A stretch of 30,258 nucleotides of DNA from positions 1 to 30,258 of the forward strand of contig NZ_JBHIKY010000034.1 in NCBI RefSeq assembly GCF_042139015.1, given 5' to 3'. Every line of letters begins with the position of its first letter. Positions within the stretch are counted from its first letter, which is position 1. This DNA is from JBHIKY01 sp042139015. Lineage in GTDB: Bacteria > Bacillota > Bacilli > Bacillales > Marinococcaceae. Both the position numbers and the translations under genes were made by a program. Under the pieces are notes generated by a model. It did not search any database. It was given only the letters and a program-made list of their open reading frames with translations, and had not been told where the DNA came from. Below are positions 23,205-30,258 of this stretch, piece by piece.

Positions 23205-24110
23205 TTGAGTGAAGAGAAACTTCAGAAAGTTCAAGAAATCGAAGAAGAGTATAATGTTGAAGTTGATGTAGGGACTAATGACGAAGACGAAAATAGTTCT
23301 GATTCATCGTATTCAGATCTTGAAGAATTAGAAGAGCAGGCTGCTAAGCTCGATCAAATGGCAGAAGAAGCAGCCAAACCTTCCGAGAGTGAAATAAAAC
23401 CAGACGCAGAATATTCACTAATGGAAGGTTCAGATACTGGACAAATGTCTTGGTACGATCCATTCACTGGCTTTGGTCCTCAACTAACTTTTAAACGAAA
23501 TATAGATTTCAATTACGACTCTAAGATTATTCGTGGTGATTATTCTTTTTATAACGTTGGAAACATAGAGTCTTATTTAACAGGAGCATCAAATGTTACA
23601 TGGGAACAAACTTCTGCAACTCACTCTTTTTCTTCTGAAGTTGTTCCTACCGTGATCGACGGAGGGTCCAATAACGTCATCGCTACCGTAGCAGTGGGGA
23701 GTAGCCCAAGAGGAGTAGGCGTGAATCCTACCACGAGTCGAATTTATGTAGGAAACCTAAACACTGACAATGTCTCCGTGATCGACGGAGGGGCCAATAA
23801 CGTCATCGCTACCGTAGCAGTGGGGAGTGGCCCAACTGGAGTAGGCGTAAATCCTACCACGAACCGTATTTATATAGCAAACATCTTCAGTAACAATGTC
23901 TCTGTGATCGACGGAGGGTCCAATAGCGTCATCGCTACCGTAGCAGTGGGGAGTAGCCCAAGAGGAGTAGGCGTGAATCCTTTAACAAATGGTATTTATG
24001 TGGCAAACGCAGACAATAACAATGTATCCGTCATTAGCGGGAATACAAATATGGTCATTGCTACCATTCCAGTAGGTGTTTTCCCAGATGGTGTAGGAGT
24101 GAATCCTTAA
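23205..24110 (+). CDS. acidic protein with YVTN beta-propeller repeats, truncated
   Basis: This is a 301-residue protein. Residues 1-75 are acidic and coiled-coil-like (EELEEQAAKLDQMAEEAAK), and 76-145 form a unique linker. Then come 42-residue repeats of the YVTN type, each like VSVIDGGSNNVIATVAVGSS followed by PRGVGVNPTTNRIYVAN. Repeat starts in DNA lie at 23652, 23778, 23904 and 24030, exactly 126 bases apart. The frame stops in the fourth repeat at VGVNP. Adding one T there restores LTKNLWLFLA, so the propeller was probably longer. The TTG start has no good ribosome site and the frame is open a further ~70 bases upstream, so the N-terminus may be truncated too. YVTN proteins are often surface or cell-wall proteins; no signal peptide remains. 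Confidence 0.7.
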   Translation: MSEEKLQKVQEIEEEYNVEVDVGTNDEDENSSDSSYSDLEELEEQAAKLDQMAEEAAKPSESEIKPDAEYSLMEGSDTGQMSWYDPFTGFGPQLTFKRNIDFNYDSKIIRGDYSFYNVGNIESYLTGASNVTWEQTSATHSFSSEVVPTVIDGGSNNVIATVAVGSSPRGVGVNPTTSRIYVGNLNTDNVSVIDGGANNVIATVAVGSGPTGVGVNPTTNRIYIANIFSNNVSVIDGGSNSVIATVAVGSSPRGVGVNPLTNGIYVANADNNNVSVISGNTNMVIATIPVGVFPDGVGVNP

Positions 24111-24260
24111 CAAAAAATTTGTGGCTTTTTCTTGCTAACTCAATCCTTACTCGTTTGCTCGTTCATTACCTCGAGGAGAAATGAAAAAAGATTATTGCTG
24201 GATATTAAGGTTAAGCAGGTTAGTGCTAGATTCGATGGTCACCAAAGTCTACATGTAAAG

Positions 24261-24300
24261 GGGGCAAATCTGAAAAAAAAGATTTGCTCCTTTTATTTAT
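24261..24300 (+). terminator. terminator downstream of the YVTN gene
   Basis: GGGGCAAATCT (24261-24271) pairs with AGATTTGCTCC (24280-24290), one G-U pair, followed by TTTTATTTAT. The stretch 24111-24260 holds the out-of-frame tail of the YVTN gene. No other gene is seen before 24499. Confidence 0.75.
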
Positions 24301-24402
24301 ATTTTGGGCAGTTACCTAGAAGACTCAGTTACGAGATAAAAAGTTTTATAGAAGCGTTCAGTATATTTACCAAATATTCACGTAAACATAATGAAAAATC
24401 AA

Positions 24403-24430
24403 TTGGTTCTTAAAACCACCATTTTATAAT
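24403..24430 (+). promoter_or_regulatory. promoter of the ABC importer operon
   Basis: TTGGTT (24403-24408), a 16-base spacer and a perfect TATAAT (24425-24430) lie about 70 bases before the lipoprotein start. I see no convincing Fur-type palindrome overlapping it. Confidence 0.5.
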
Positions 24431-24498
24431 GTAGTGAACAGTTACATCATTCGACATTTAGTTAAACTATCATAACCAAAAGGTAGGAGGAACCAATT

Positions 24499-25593
24499 AT
24501 GAAACGTACGTTTATTCCCATACTATTATTAACACTATTATTAACATCGGTAGTTGCAGCTTGTGGAGCCAATGATGTCCAGGAACAAGTCTCGGGAGAC
24601 GGGCAGGATGAAGAGGTTGATGAGACAACCGAAGAAAATGAACCAGATGAGGGCGAAGGAGAAGAAGCTAGTGAGATTTCAGGATCGCTTTCCTTTTATA
24701 CATCTCAGCCCGATGAAGATGCAGAAGCGTTGGTGAAGGGGTTTAATGATCAGTATCCTGACGTGGATGTGAGTATTTTCCGCTCTGGAACAGAGGAGGT
24801 AATTAGTCGTCTCCTTGCTGAAAACGAAGCTGGATCGGTGCAGGCAGATGTTTTGCTAGTGGCAGACGCGGTTACCTTTGAAGGTTTAAAAGAAGACGAT
24901 CTTCTCATGTCCTACGAATCACCCGAGATTGATGGCATTCCTGATGAGTTTATCGATCCTGAATTTACATATACAGGTACAAAGATCATGGCGACGATTT
25001 TGGCTATCAATACGAATATAGTTGAAGAAAACCCTACATCCTGGTCTGCCCTCATATCTGAAGAAGCGGAGGGTGAAGTGATCATGCCAAGCCCGATATA
25101 TTCAGGTGCAGCTGCCTACAATGCTGGCGTATTCAGCCGGACAGACGAATTTGGGTGGGATTTCTTTGAAGAATTACACGAAAACGAGGCAACGGTCGTT
25201 CAAGGAAACGGTGGAGTACTTCAATCTGTAGCAGGTGGAGAACATGCCTATGGGATGGTTGTGGACTTTATTGTGGCCAATGCAAAAGAAGAAGGTTCTC
25301 CTATTGACCTTGTTTATCCTGAAGAAGGTGTACCAGTTATCACTGAACCGATCGGGATCATGGAAGGAACCCAAAACGAAGAGTCTGCCAAAGCGTTTGT
25401 GGACTTCGTTTTATCAGAGGAAGGACAGGCTCTCAGCGTTGATATTGGGTATACACCGATCCGTGAAGGCATCGAGCCACCACCAGGACTCCGTAGTGTA
25501 GATGAACTAAACGTATTATCAAGTGATCTGGCAGATCTTTTAGAAACCCGGGATTCTGACAAAGAGCGATTTAGAAATATCTTTGGAGATTAA
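24499..25593 (+). CDS. ABC importer substrate-binding lipoprotein (ferric iron/2-aminoethylphosphonate type)
   Basis: This 364-residue extracellular solute-binding protein has a lipoprotein signal, VVAAC, with Cys22 as the lipidated residue. A strongly acidic low-complexity linker (residues 33-58) leads to the two-lobed binding domain starting SGSLSFYTSQPDEDAEALVK. The family (FbpA/FutA/PhnS-like) delivers Fe3+ or small phosphorus compounds to a two-domain permease. The adjacent Tyr pair of iron-binding FbpA is not evident, only PIYSGAAAYNAG, so iron is not assured. AGGAGGAACCAATT precedes the ATG. The acidic linker may reflect a saline or alkaline habitat. The permease begins 15 bases downstream. 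Confidence 0.88.
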   Translation: MKRTFIPILLLTLLLTSVVAACGANDVQEQVSGDGQDEEVDETTEENEPDEGEGEEASEISGSLSFYTSQPDEDAEALVKGFNDQYPDVDVSIFRSGTEEVISRLLAENEAGSVQADVLLVADAVTFEGLKEDDLLMSYESPEIDGIPDEFIDPEFTYTGTKIMATILAINTNIVEENPTSWSALISEEAEGEVIMPSPIYSGAAAYNAGVFSRTDEFGWDFFEELHENEATVVQGNGGVLQSVAGGEHAYGMVVDFIVANAKEEGSPIDLVYPEEGVPVITEPIGIMEGTQNEESAKAFVDFVLSEEGQALSVDIGYTPIREGIEPPPGLRSVDELNVLSSDLADLLETRDSDKERFRNIFGD

Positions 25594-25607
25594 TAAACAG
25601 GGGTTGT

Positions 25608-27329
25608 ATGGTTATGAAACTTGAAGCACGAAGGGACAATCGTCCCTTTTCTTTTTTAAAGAAATATTCTCCCACAACGTATTTCATCACAGCAGTAATC
25701 GTATTTATTTTCGTCATTCCAATCATTCGTTTGTTTTCTCTGAGTTTTTTCCAGGACGGCTCCTTGACCGTAGCTAACTATACACAGGTACTAAGCGAAC
25801 CTCGAACGTGGTCGATGCTTGAAAATACAGGAATAATGGTAATCAGCTCAACTGGTCTGGCAGTGGTTCTCGGTTTACTCTTTGCATGGATCATTGCCTA
25901 CAGTGATATACGGGGAAAAAAACTGATGCAGCTTTTTATTTTAATACCTTTTATTATCCCTTCGTATATCGTTACTCTTTCTTGGACTCAGCTGATGAGC
26001 CGAAACGGGCTTGTAGCCTCCTTTCTCAACCTTTTTCCTTTTGATGCCGTTCCCTTTAACATGTACTCCATGGGTGGAATGATCTTCGTTCTGGGGTTGT
26101 CTCATTTCCCGCTCGTTTTTTTGTTTACCGTTAGTACCTTAAGAAAAATACCACAGGACTTAGAATGGTCTGCCCGCTCAGGAGGTGCGCTGTCGGTTGA
26201 TGTGTTTAGAAGAATTACACTGCCTTTAGCGCTGCCTGGGCTTGCCGGGGGAGGACTTCTTGCTTTCATCGCCAACCTGGATAACTTCGGGATTCCGGCA
26301 TTTTTAGGAATTCCAGGGAATATTCCGGTTCTTAGCACTGCGATTTATCAGGAAGTTGTGGGTTTTGGTCCAGGTGCTTTTTCGCGAGCTGCAACCCTCT
26401 CGGTTGTGCTCGCTGTGGTTGCTCTTGGAGGAACCGTATTTCAATGGATAATCGTGAGAAAGTCCAAGCAAATGGAAACTGTGGAGCAAGATTACGCTCC
26501 TCGTTTTCACCTTGGACGTTACCGTTTGCTAACAGAGATCAGTCTGTGGAGTTTATTGCTTCTGATTACGGTTGTGCCCCTTGTCTCCATGATCATGTCT
26601 TCCTTAATACGGGCGTACGGACTTACATTTACTTGGGAAAACCTGACACTTGCTCATTATGCATTCGTCTTGTTTGAAAACAACCGAGTTCAAGGCGCTA
26701 TGGCCAACAGTGTGATGCTTGCAATTGTCACAACGGCCATCTGCTTGTTTGTCGGCACAGCCCTTGCTTATATCCGTTCCAGAAAACCGAATGCCCTTAA
26801 CAGGGTTCTTGAAGTATTTGTAGGGCTTCCATATGCGCTTCCAGGGATGGTGCTTGGGCTCGCAATGATTTTTATGTGGCTTGAGCCCATTCCAGGCTGG
26901 AACCCAGGAGTCTATGGAACCATTGGCATTCTACTGATTGCCTATGTGACACGATTTATGATCTTACAAGTGAGGGGAAGTTTCACTGCCATGTCTCAAG
27001 TGGACCGGTCTATGGAAGAAGCGGCTCATGTATTTGGGGCCAAAACAGTGACGAAATGGCGACGGATTATGCTTCCATTGCTGTTACCGGGCCTTCTTGG
27101 AGGAGCCTTTCTCGTTTTTCTAACCGCACTAACCGAACTTACTGTGTCCTCGCTTCTGCGGTCGAGCGGTTCTGAAACGATCGGCCTGGTTATTTTCAAC
27201 TTTGAACAAGCGGGGTACTCGACATATTCAACTGCATTCTCAACCGTTATTGTGGTCGCCATCATCGTGACAATGACAAGCCTATATGTTCTTCAGCAAG
27301 TGTGGAAAAAGAGGGTGAAAGAAGCATGA
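25608..27329 (+). CDS. ABC importer permease, two fused membrane domains (FbpB type)
   Basis: This 573-residue inner-membrane permease has about 12 helices in two homologous halves. Each half carries the cytoplasmic EAA loop that docks the ATPase: EWSARSGGALSVDVFRRITL near residue 187 and EEAAHVFGAKTVTKWRRIML near residue 470, both followed by P-L-PGL. Fused permeases of this kind belong to the ferric iron/phosphonate/thiamine importer group. ATG 25608 is used here, with AGGGG just before it; ATG 25614 is an equally reasonable start. The gene overlaps the ATPase start by four bases (ATGA, 27326-27329). It looks intact. Confidence 0.92.
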   Translation: MVMKLEARRDNRPFSFLKKYSPTTYFITAVIVFIFVIPIIRLFSLSFFQDGSLTVANYTQVLSEPRTWSMLENTGIMVISSTGLAVVLGLLFAWIIAYSDIRGKKLMQLFILIPFIIPSYIVTLSWTQLMSRNGLVASFLNLFPFDAVPFNMYSMGGMIFVLGLSHFPLVFLFTVSTLRKIPQDLEWSARSGGALSVDVFRRITLPLALPGLAGGGLLAFIANLDNFGIPAFLGIPGNIPVLSTAIYQEVVGFGPGAFSRAATLSVVLAVVALGGTVFQWIIVRKSKQMETVEQDYAPRFHLGRYRLLTEISLWSLLLLITVVPLVSMIMSSLIRAYGLTFTWENLTLAHYAFVLFENNRVQGAMANSVMLAIVTTAICLFVGTALAYIRSRKPNALNRVLEVFVGLPYALPGMVLGLAMIFMWLEPIPGWNPGVYGTIGILLIAYVTRFMILQVRGSFTAMSQVDRSMEEAAHVFGAKTVTKWRRIMLPLLLPGLLGGAFLVFLTALTELTVSSLLRSSGSETIGLVIFNFEQAGYSTYSTAFSTVIVVAIIVTMTSLYVLQQVWKKRVKEA

Positions 27330-28396
27330 CAACAGAAATAATTAACTTGAAAAAGTCGTTTGGAAACTTTGAAGCGTTGCGATCAATCAACCTTTCCATT
27401 TCCCAAGGGGAGTTTATTGCCATTTTAGGTCCTTCAGGATGCGGGAAAACCACTTTGTTACGCCTCATTGCAGGCTTTGACCAGCCTACTGGTGGGGAAA
27501 TCCGTATGGAAGATAAGCGAGTTGGATCAAAAAAACAGAGAATACCACCCGAAAAGAGAAACATTGGTATGGTGTTTCAATCTTTTGCTCTTTGGCCTCA
27601 TATGAAGGTCAAAGACCAAGTGGAATTTCCACTAAGGCACCATCCCCTCACACCAGAGGCCATAAAGAAAAATCCAAAAAAACGTGTACAGGATGTACTT
27701 AAACTTGTTAATCTCGACCATTTGATGGACCGTATGCCCAATGAACTTTCTGGAGGTCAAAAACAACGTGTAGCCTTAGCGCGCGCCATTTCCCATCAAC
27801 CATCGTTATTACTCATGGATGAACCGTTAAACAGCCTCGACGCAGAGTTGAGAGAAAATATGCGACGAGAAATTCAAAGCCTTCATCGTATGACGAAAAG
27901 CTCGATCATCTATGTCACCCATGATCAAGGGGAAGCCTTGGCTATGGCCGATCGAATCGTCATTATGAAAGAAGGTAGGATTGAACAAAACGGAACACCC
28001 GAAGAGATATTCATGCGACCTCAGACACCTTACGTAGCCAGTTTTGTAGGAAAAGCCACAATCATGAAAGGAACATGGTCATCAAATTCTTTTCATCCTA
28101 AAGGGACAAATAATGTCCGCTGGGACGGAACAGACATTGCGCAAGGATTCAAAGATTCCGGCACGTACCCTGTACGCCCAGACGAATGGATACTGCAGGA
28201 TGACACCGAGGGTATTGAAGCTAAAATAGACAACGCGCTATATCAAGGCAGGGAGATTCGCTATTCCGTCACAACTGTTGACGGAATTACAATCAAAATC
28301 GTAAGTCCAATGACGACACGCTATCAAATCGGTGAACAAGTCTGGATTAAAAAATCAGACACGTTTACCCCTACCCATATGGCTTCAGGGAACTAA
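27326..28396 (+). CDS. ABC importer ATPase (FbpC/PotA type)
   Basis: From ATG 27326 this is a 356-residue ATPase (MTTEIINLKKSFGNFEALRS). It has Walker A GPSGCGKTT, a Q-loop in GMVFQSFALWPHM, signature LSGGQKQRVALARAI, Walker B LLLMDEPLNSLD and switch YVTHDQGEA. After residue 240 a C-terminal TOBE-like regulatory domain follows, usual for FbpC/PotA ATPases. ATG 27326 is chosen over 27302 because it overlaps the permease stop as ATGA, removes eight non-homologous residues, and has GAGGGTGAAAG before it. Together the three genes form a complete importer; the substrate is iron or a small anionic compound. Confidence 0.92.
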   Translation: MTTEIINLKKSFGNFEALRSINLSISQGEFIAILGPSGCGKTTLLRLIAGFDQPTGGEIRMEDKRVGSKKQRIPPEKRNIGMVFQSFALWPHMKVKDQVEFPLRHHPLTPEAIKKNPKKRVQDVLKLVNLDHLMDRMPNELSGGQKQRVALARAISHQPSLLLMDEPLNSLDAELRENMRREIQSLHRMTKSSIIYVTHDQGEALAMADRIVIMKEGRIEQNGTPEEIFMRPQTPYVASFVGKATIMKGTWSSNSFHPKGTNNVRWDGTDIAQGFKDSGTYPVRPDEWILQDDTEGIEAKIDNALYQGREIRYSVTTVDGITIKIVSPMTTRYQIGEQVWIKKSDTFTPTHMASGN

Positions 28397-28486
28397 ATAA
28401 GATCAATAAGGAAAAGTTTCTTCAAAAAGTAGTAGTTAACAAAGTTAACTTCAGGGAACCTATAGATAGAGGGAAGGATTTAAAAA

Positions 28487-28518
28487 GATAACACCGTTGC
28501 AAAACAATCGGTGTTATC
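28487..28518. terminator. convergent terminator
   Basis: GATAACACCG (28487-28496) and CGGTGTTATC (28509-28518) make a perfect 10-bp stem. The - strand reads into TTTTTAAATCC, a good U-tract for the LOG-family gene; the + strand T-tract is weaker. It separates the importer operon from the opposing gene. Confidence 0.78.
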
Positions 28519-28535
28519 CCATATGTTTTCGTTTC

Positions 28536-29138
28536 TTAGGTTTGGTCTTCTTTAATATACGTTTTTACTGCTGGGGGATCATATGTATTAAACTTATCAA
28601 GAAGAACATCTGGAGATGAAGCCACTACCGCCATAGAACGGTACTTTTCTTGTAAAAATTGCTCTTCTATCATGTGGGCAAAAAAGATACAATAGGAGCA
28701 TAATATTGGTTAATGTTAAATAACCCACAAGGTTTTTGGTGGAGACCCAATTGAGCCCAAGTAAAGATTTCTATGAATTCTTCTAAGGTTCCTGGACCTC
28801 CCGGAAGAGCAATAAAGCCATCAGCTAACTCTGCCATTTTTGCTATGCGTTTATGTATGGAATCAACCACAATTAACCAAATGTTTATGCGAGATTTCCC
28901 GGTCTTCGAGCATCTTAGGGATAATACCGATCGCTTGCCCGCCTTCTTCTAATACAGCATTGGCTACGGCTCCCATGAGCCCTACACTAGCGCCACCATA
29001 TACCAACGTGATACAAACAGCACGTGAATTAATTGCTGAGATTATTTTTTTAGAATCGACTTTTGTAACCGAATCTTTAAAACCCGGAGTATTTAAACCA
29101 GCGGGACTTTGCGGAGTACCTGGAAAGTCACGGGCATT
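28536..29138 (-). pseudogene. LOG-family protein (TIGR00730), frameshifted and N-terminally replaced
   Basis: LOG proteins are Rossmann-fold nucleotide 5'-monophosphate phosphoribohydrolases. Three frames give in order CITLVYGGASVGLMGAVANA and IGIIPKMLEDREISHKHL (to about 28872), VDSIHKRIAKMAELADGFIA with the family motif LPGGPGTLEEFIE (28870-28672), and HMIEEQFLQEKYRSMAVVAS to the stop at 28536. The shifts lie near 28871 and 28672. The usual first ~30 residues are absent. In their place, in frame, is foreign sequence (NARDFPGTPQSPAGLNTPGF, then KDSVTKVDSKKIISAIN) that I do not recognise and that has no start codon. This is a fusion caused by deletion, then decay. Confidence 0.86.
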
Positions 29139-29383
29139 CCTTCACTATACGGCACGTGTTTTGTAGCTTTATTATCCTTGAATACTTACGAATGGATCGT
29201 TTCATGTACACATAAAGAAAACATGTAGGACAGCGGGACTGTGTCCCAGAGATAAAAGGTAAATGGCTGTTTGGCTTATAAAAGCAGGGGAGATTAAGAT
29301 ATTTCTTTATACTAACACAGGGGTTCTGTGAGTTCAGCAGAAAGGATTCTTGCATCGATTAGGTCTTTGCGTCATAATGTAAT

Positions 29384-29423
29384 TACGTAAGTACGTATAC
29401 ACTTTTGAGGCATAGATTATACT
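29384..29423 (+). promoter_or_regulatory. control region of the toxin-antitoxin operon
   Basis: TACGTA (29384-29389) and TACGTA (29392-29397), two bases apart, form both a direct and an inverted repeat. They lie just before a -10-like TATACT (29418-29423) and 47 bases before the antitoxin start. AbrB-type antitoxins usually bind such repeats and repress their own operon. Confidence 0.5.
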
Positions 29424-29443
29424 GAAGAGAGGAGATTCACAGA

Positions 29444-29710
29444 ATGGGTGTGATGAATGTGAAGAATGAAGAAGTACGTAAGGTCAGCCGTATGGGAAAC
29501 AGCCTTGGTGTCGGGATCCCAAAATCCATCATTGATACGCTCAAGCTTAAAAAAGGTGATGAAATTCAGTTCAACCTGGATGAAAACAACCGGATAGTGT
29601 TGGAGAAGAAAAACAGACTTGAGGATCGTGTGGATCCCGAGCTTCTTGAAATGCTGGCGGAAACCTTTGAAGAGCACGATGACGTGTTTCGCAACTTAAG
29701 AGACCGGTAA
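29444..29710 (+). CDS. AbrB/MazE-family antitoxin
   Basis: This 88-residue protein has an N-terminal swapped-hairpin DNA-binding domain (RKVSRMGNSLGVGIPKSIID, then KLKKGDEIQFNLD) of the SpoVT/AbrB family. An acidic C-terminal tail (EDRVDPELLEMLAETFEEHD) would wrap the toxin. It ends three bases before the Doc gene, the normal antitoxin-first order. GAGAGGAG (29427-29434) precedes ATG 29444; ATG 29453 is also possible. It likely represses the operon and neutralises the toxin. Confidence 0.9.
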   Translation: MGVMNVKNEEVRKVSRMGNSLGVGIPKSIIDTLKLKKGDEIQFNLDENNRIVLEKKNRLEDRVDPELLEMLAETFEEHDDVFRNLRDR

Positions 29711-29713
29711 GCT

Positions 29714-30106
29714 ATGGAGTATATTTCATACAAAGACGCGGTACTCGTTCACTATTTGATGATGAAGCGGTACGGTGAAGGGGAGCATGCGGGAGTAAAA
29801 GATGAAGGTCTTTTGGAGTCTGCCCTTCACCGCCCGCAGCAATCCCTCTTCGGAGAAGATGCCTACAAAACGCTCTGGGAAAAGGCGGCAGTCCTTTTTC
29901 ATTCCCTTTCCAGAAATCATGCGTTTTACAATGGCAATAAGCGTACTGCCCTTGCGGTAACAGAGCTCTTTTTAAAGAAGAATGGATACAAGCTAAACCG
30001 CGAATATAATAAAGAAATCGAAGATTTTACCGTTGATGTGGCGAGAGGGGCCCTGAGTGTTGAAAAGATTGCATCGGAGCTTGAGAAATTCGCAATAGAG
30101 AGATGA
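29714..30106 (+). CDS. doc: Doc/Fic-family death-on-curing toxin
   Basis: This 130-residue Doc protein is of usual length (P1 Doc is 126). The Fic active-site motif is present as RNHAFYNGNKRTALAV: catalytic His69, the anion-binding NGNK, and Arg. P1 Doc inactivates EF-Tu by phosphorylating it; the same activity is inferred here. SALHRPQQSLFGEDAYKTLW in the N-terminal half is typical of Doc. It follows the antitoxin after three bases and is ended by its own terminator. The AbrB-type partner replaces the Phd antitoxin of phage P1. Confidence 0.94.
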   Translation: MEYISYKDAVLVHYLMMKRYGEGEHAGVKDEGLLESALHRPQQSLFGEDAYKTLWEKAAVLFHSLSRNHAFYNGNKRTALAVTELFLKKNGYKLNREYNKEIEDFTVDVARGALSVEKIASELEKFAIER

Positions 30107-30110
30107 TGAA

Positions 30111-30136
30111 GGCACCTGCCTCAGGTGTCTTTTTTT
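30111..30136 (+). terminator. terminator of the toxin-antitoxin operon
   Basis: GGCACCTG (30111-30118), loop CCT, CAGGTGTC (30122-30129), then seven Ts. This is a textbook intrinsic terminator. Confidence 0.9.
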
Positions 30137-30138
30137 AA

Positions 30139-30258
30139 GTGTGCCCGGCATGCGCACACGCTATAGGGTTTAAGTCCCGAACGGTGAAGGTCGTTGTAGC
30201 CGTTAGCCAAAGGCAAGGGTGTCCATCGTGAGGTGGAATCTGAAGGAAGCTGGAGGCA
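30139..30258 (+). ncRNA. 5' end of a group II intron (runs off the window)
   Basis: Two bases after the terminator the sequence opens with GTGTGCCCGGCATGCGCACA. The 5' group II consensus is GUGYG. It continues with domain I-like elements: ATAGGGTTTAAGTCCCGAAC, GGTGAAGGTCG, GCAAGGGTGTCC and GAATCTGAAGGAAGCTGGAG. These match the start of bacterial group II introns that carry an LtrA-type reverse transcriptase, which would lie beyond the right edge. Placement directly after an intrinsic terminator is the known target preference of class C introns. I cannot fix the class from 120 bases. Confidence 0.82.

Noticed and set aside
23652..24110. CRISPR-like array
   Set aside because: The 126-base repeats are coding YVTN units without unique spacers, and no cas genes are present.
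24499..28396. Firm assignment of the ABC importer to ferric iron
   Set aside because: The Tyr-Tyr iron ligands are not evident and no Fur-like box is seen, so only the broader transporter group is claimed.

Overview
The window reads as a low-G+C Gram-positive (Bacillaceae-like) chromosome. Ribosome binding sites are strong AGGAGG types. Protein families (YkoEDC thiamine-precursor ECF transporter, VanG-type van genes, LOG protein, AbrB/Doc toxin-antitoxin) fit Firmicutes, and AT-rich intergenic DNA carries U-tract terminators. No species is assigned. It is an accessory, decaying region: at least ten genes are frameshifted, truncated or fused, and five kinds of mobile DNA are present.

Layout: (1) 1-3809, + strand, a thiamine pyrimidine salvage operon: the end of an M20 deacylase (YlmB-like), a degenerate tenA, then intact ykoE, ykoD and ykoC. 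(2) 4207-11295, a complete Tn3-family transposon bounded by ~36-bp inverted repeats, with tnpA, tnpR and a res site. Its cargo is a LysR regulator divergent from an MFS exporter plus a flavodoxin-fold NAD(P)H oxidoreductase. The exporter is much richer in G+C than its surroundings. (3) 11296-14265, half of another MFS gene cut exactly at the transposon end, an IS4-family transposase relic, and a TetR/short-chain dehydrogenase pair with a perfect palindromic operator. (4) 14368-15419, a cell-wall amidase gene split by an IS256-family relic. The 8-bp target duplication is intact, and removing the element restores the reading frame.

(5) 15947-21123, - strand, a decayed VanG-type D-Ala-D-Ser operon in the order sensor kinase, ligase, VanXY, VanT. 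VanXY looks intact. The ligase has a frameshift plus an internal deletion, and VanT is split by one missing base. The kinase has lost its membrane sensor and is fused to pieces of an unrelated cytosolic protein (DUF2332-like). No vanR is in the window. (6) 21370-22440, an IS3-family relic, followed by a small membrane protein, a dense run of hairpins (22787-22948) of unknown function, and an acidic protein with three to four 42-residue YVTN repeats. (7) 24499-28396, an intact ABC importer of the ferric-iron/phosphonate type (lipoprotein, two-domain permease, ATPase). (8) 28536-29138, a broken LOG-family gene fused to foreign sequence. (9) 29384-30106, an AbrB-type antitoxin with a Doc toxin, its terminator, and, directly after it, the 5' end of a group II intron running off the window.

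The intact working units are YkoEDC, the Tn3 element and its cargo, TetR/SDR, VanXY, the ABC importer and the toxin-antitoxin pair. All identifications come from reading the sequence against remembered families; no database search was run.
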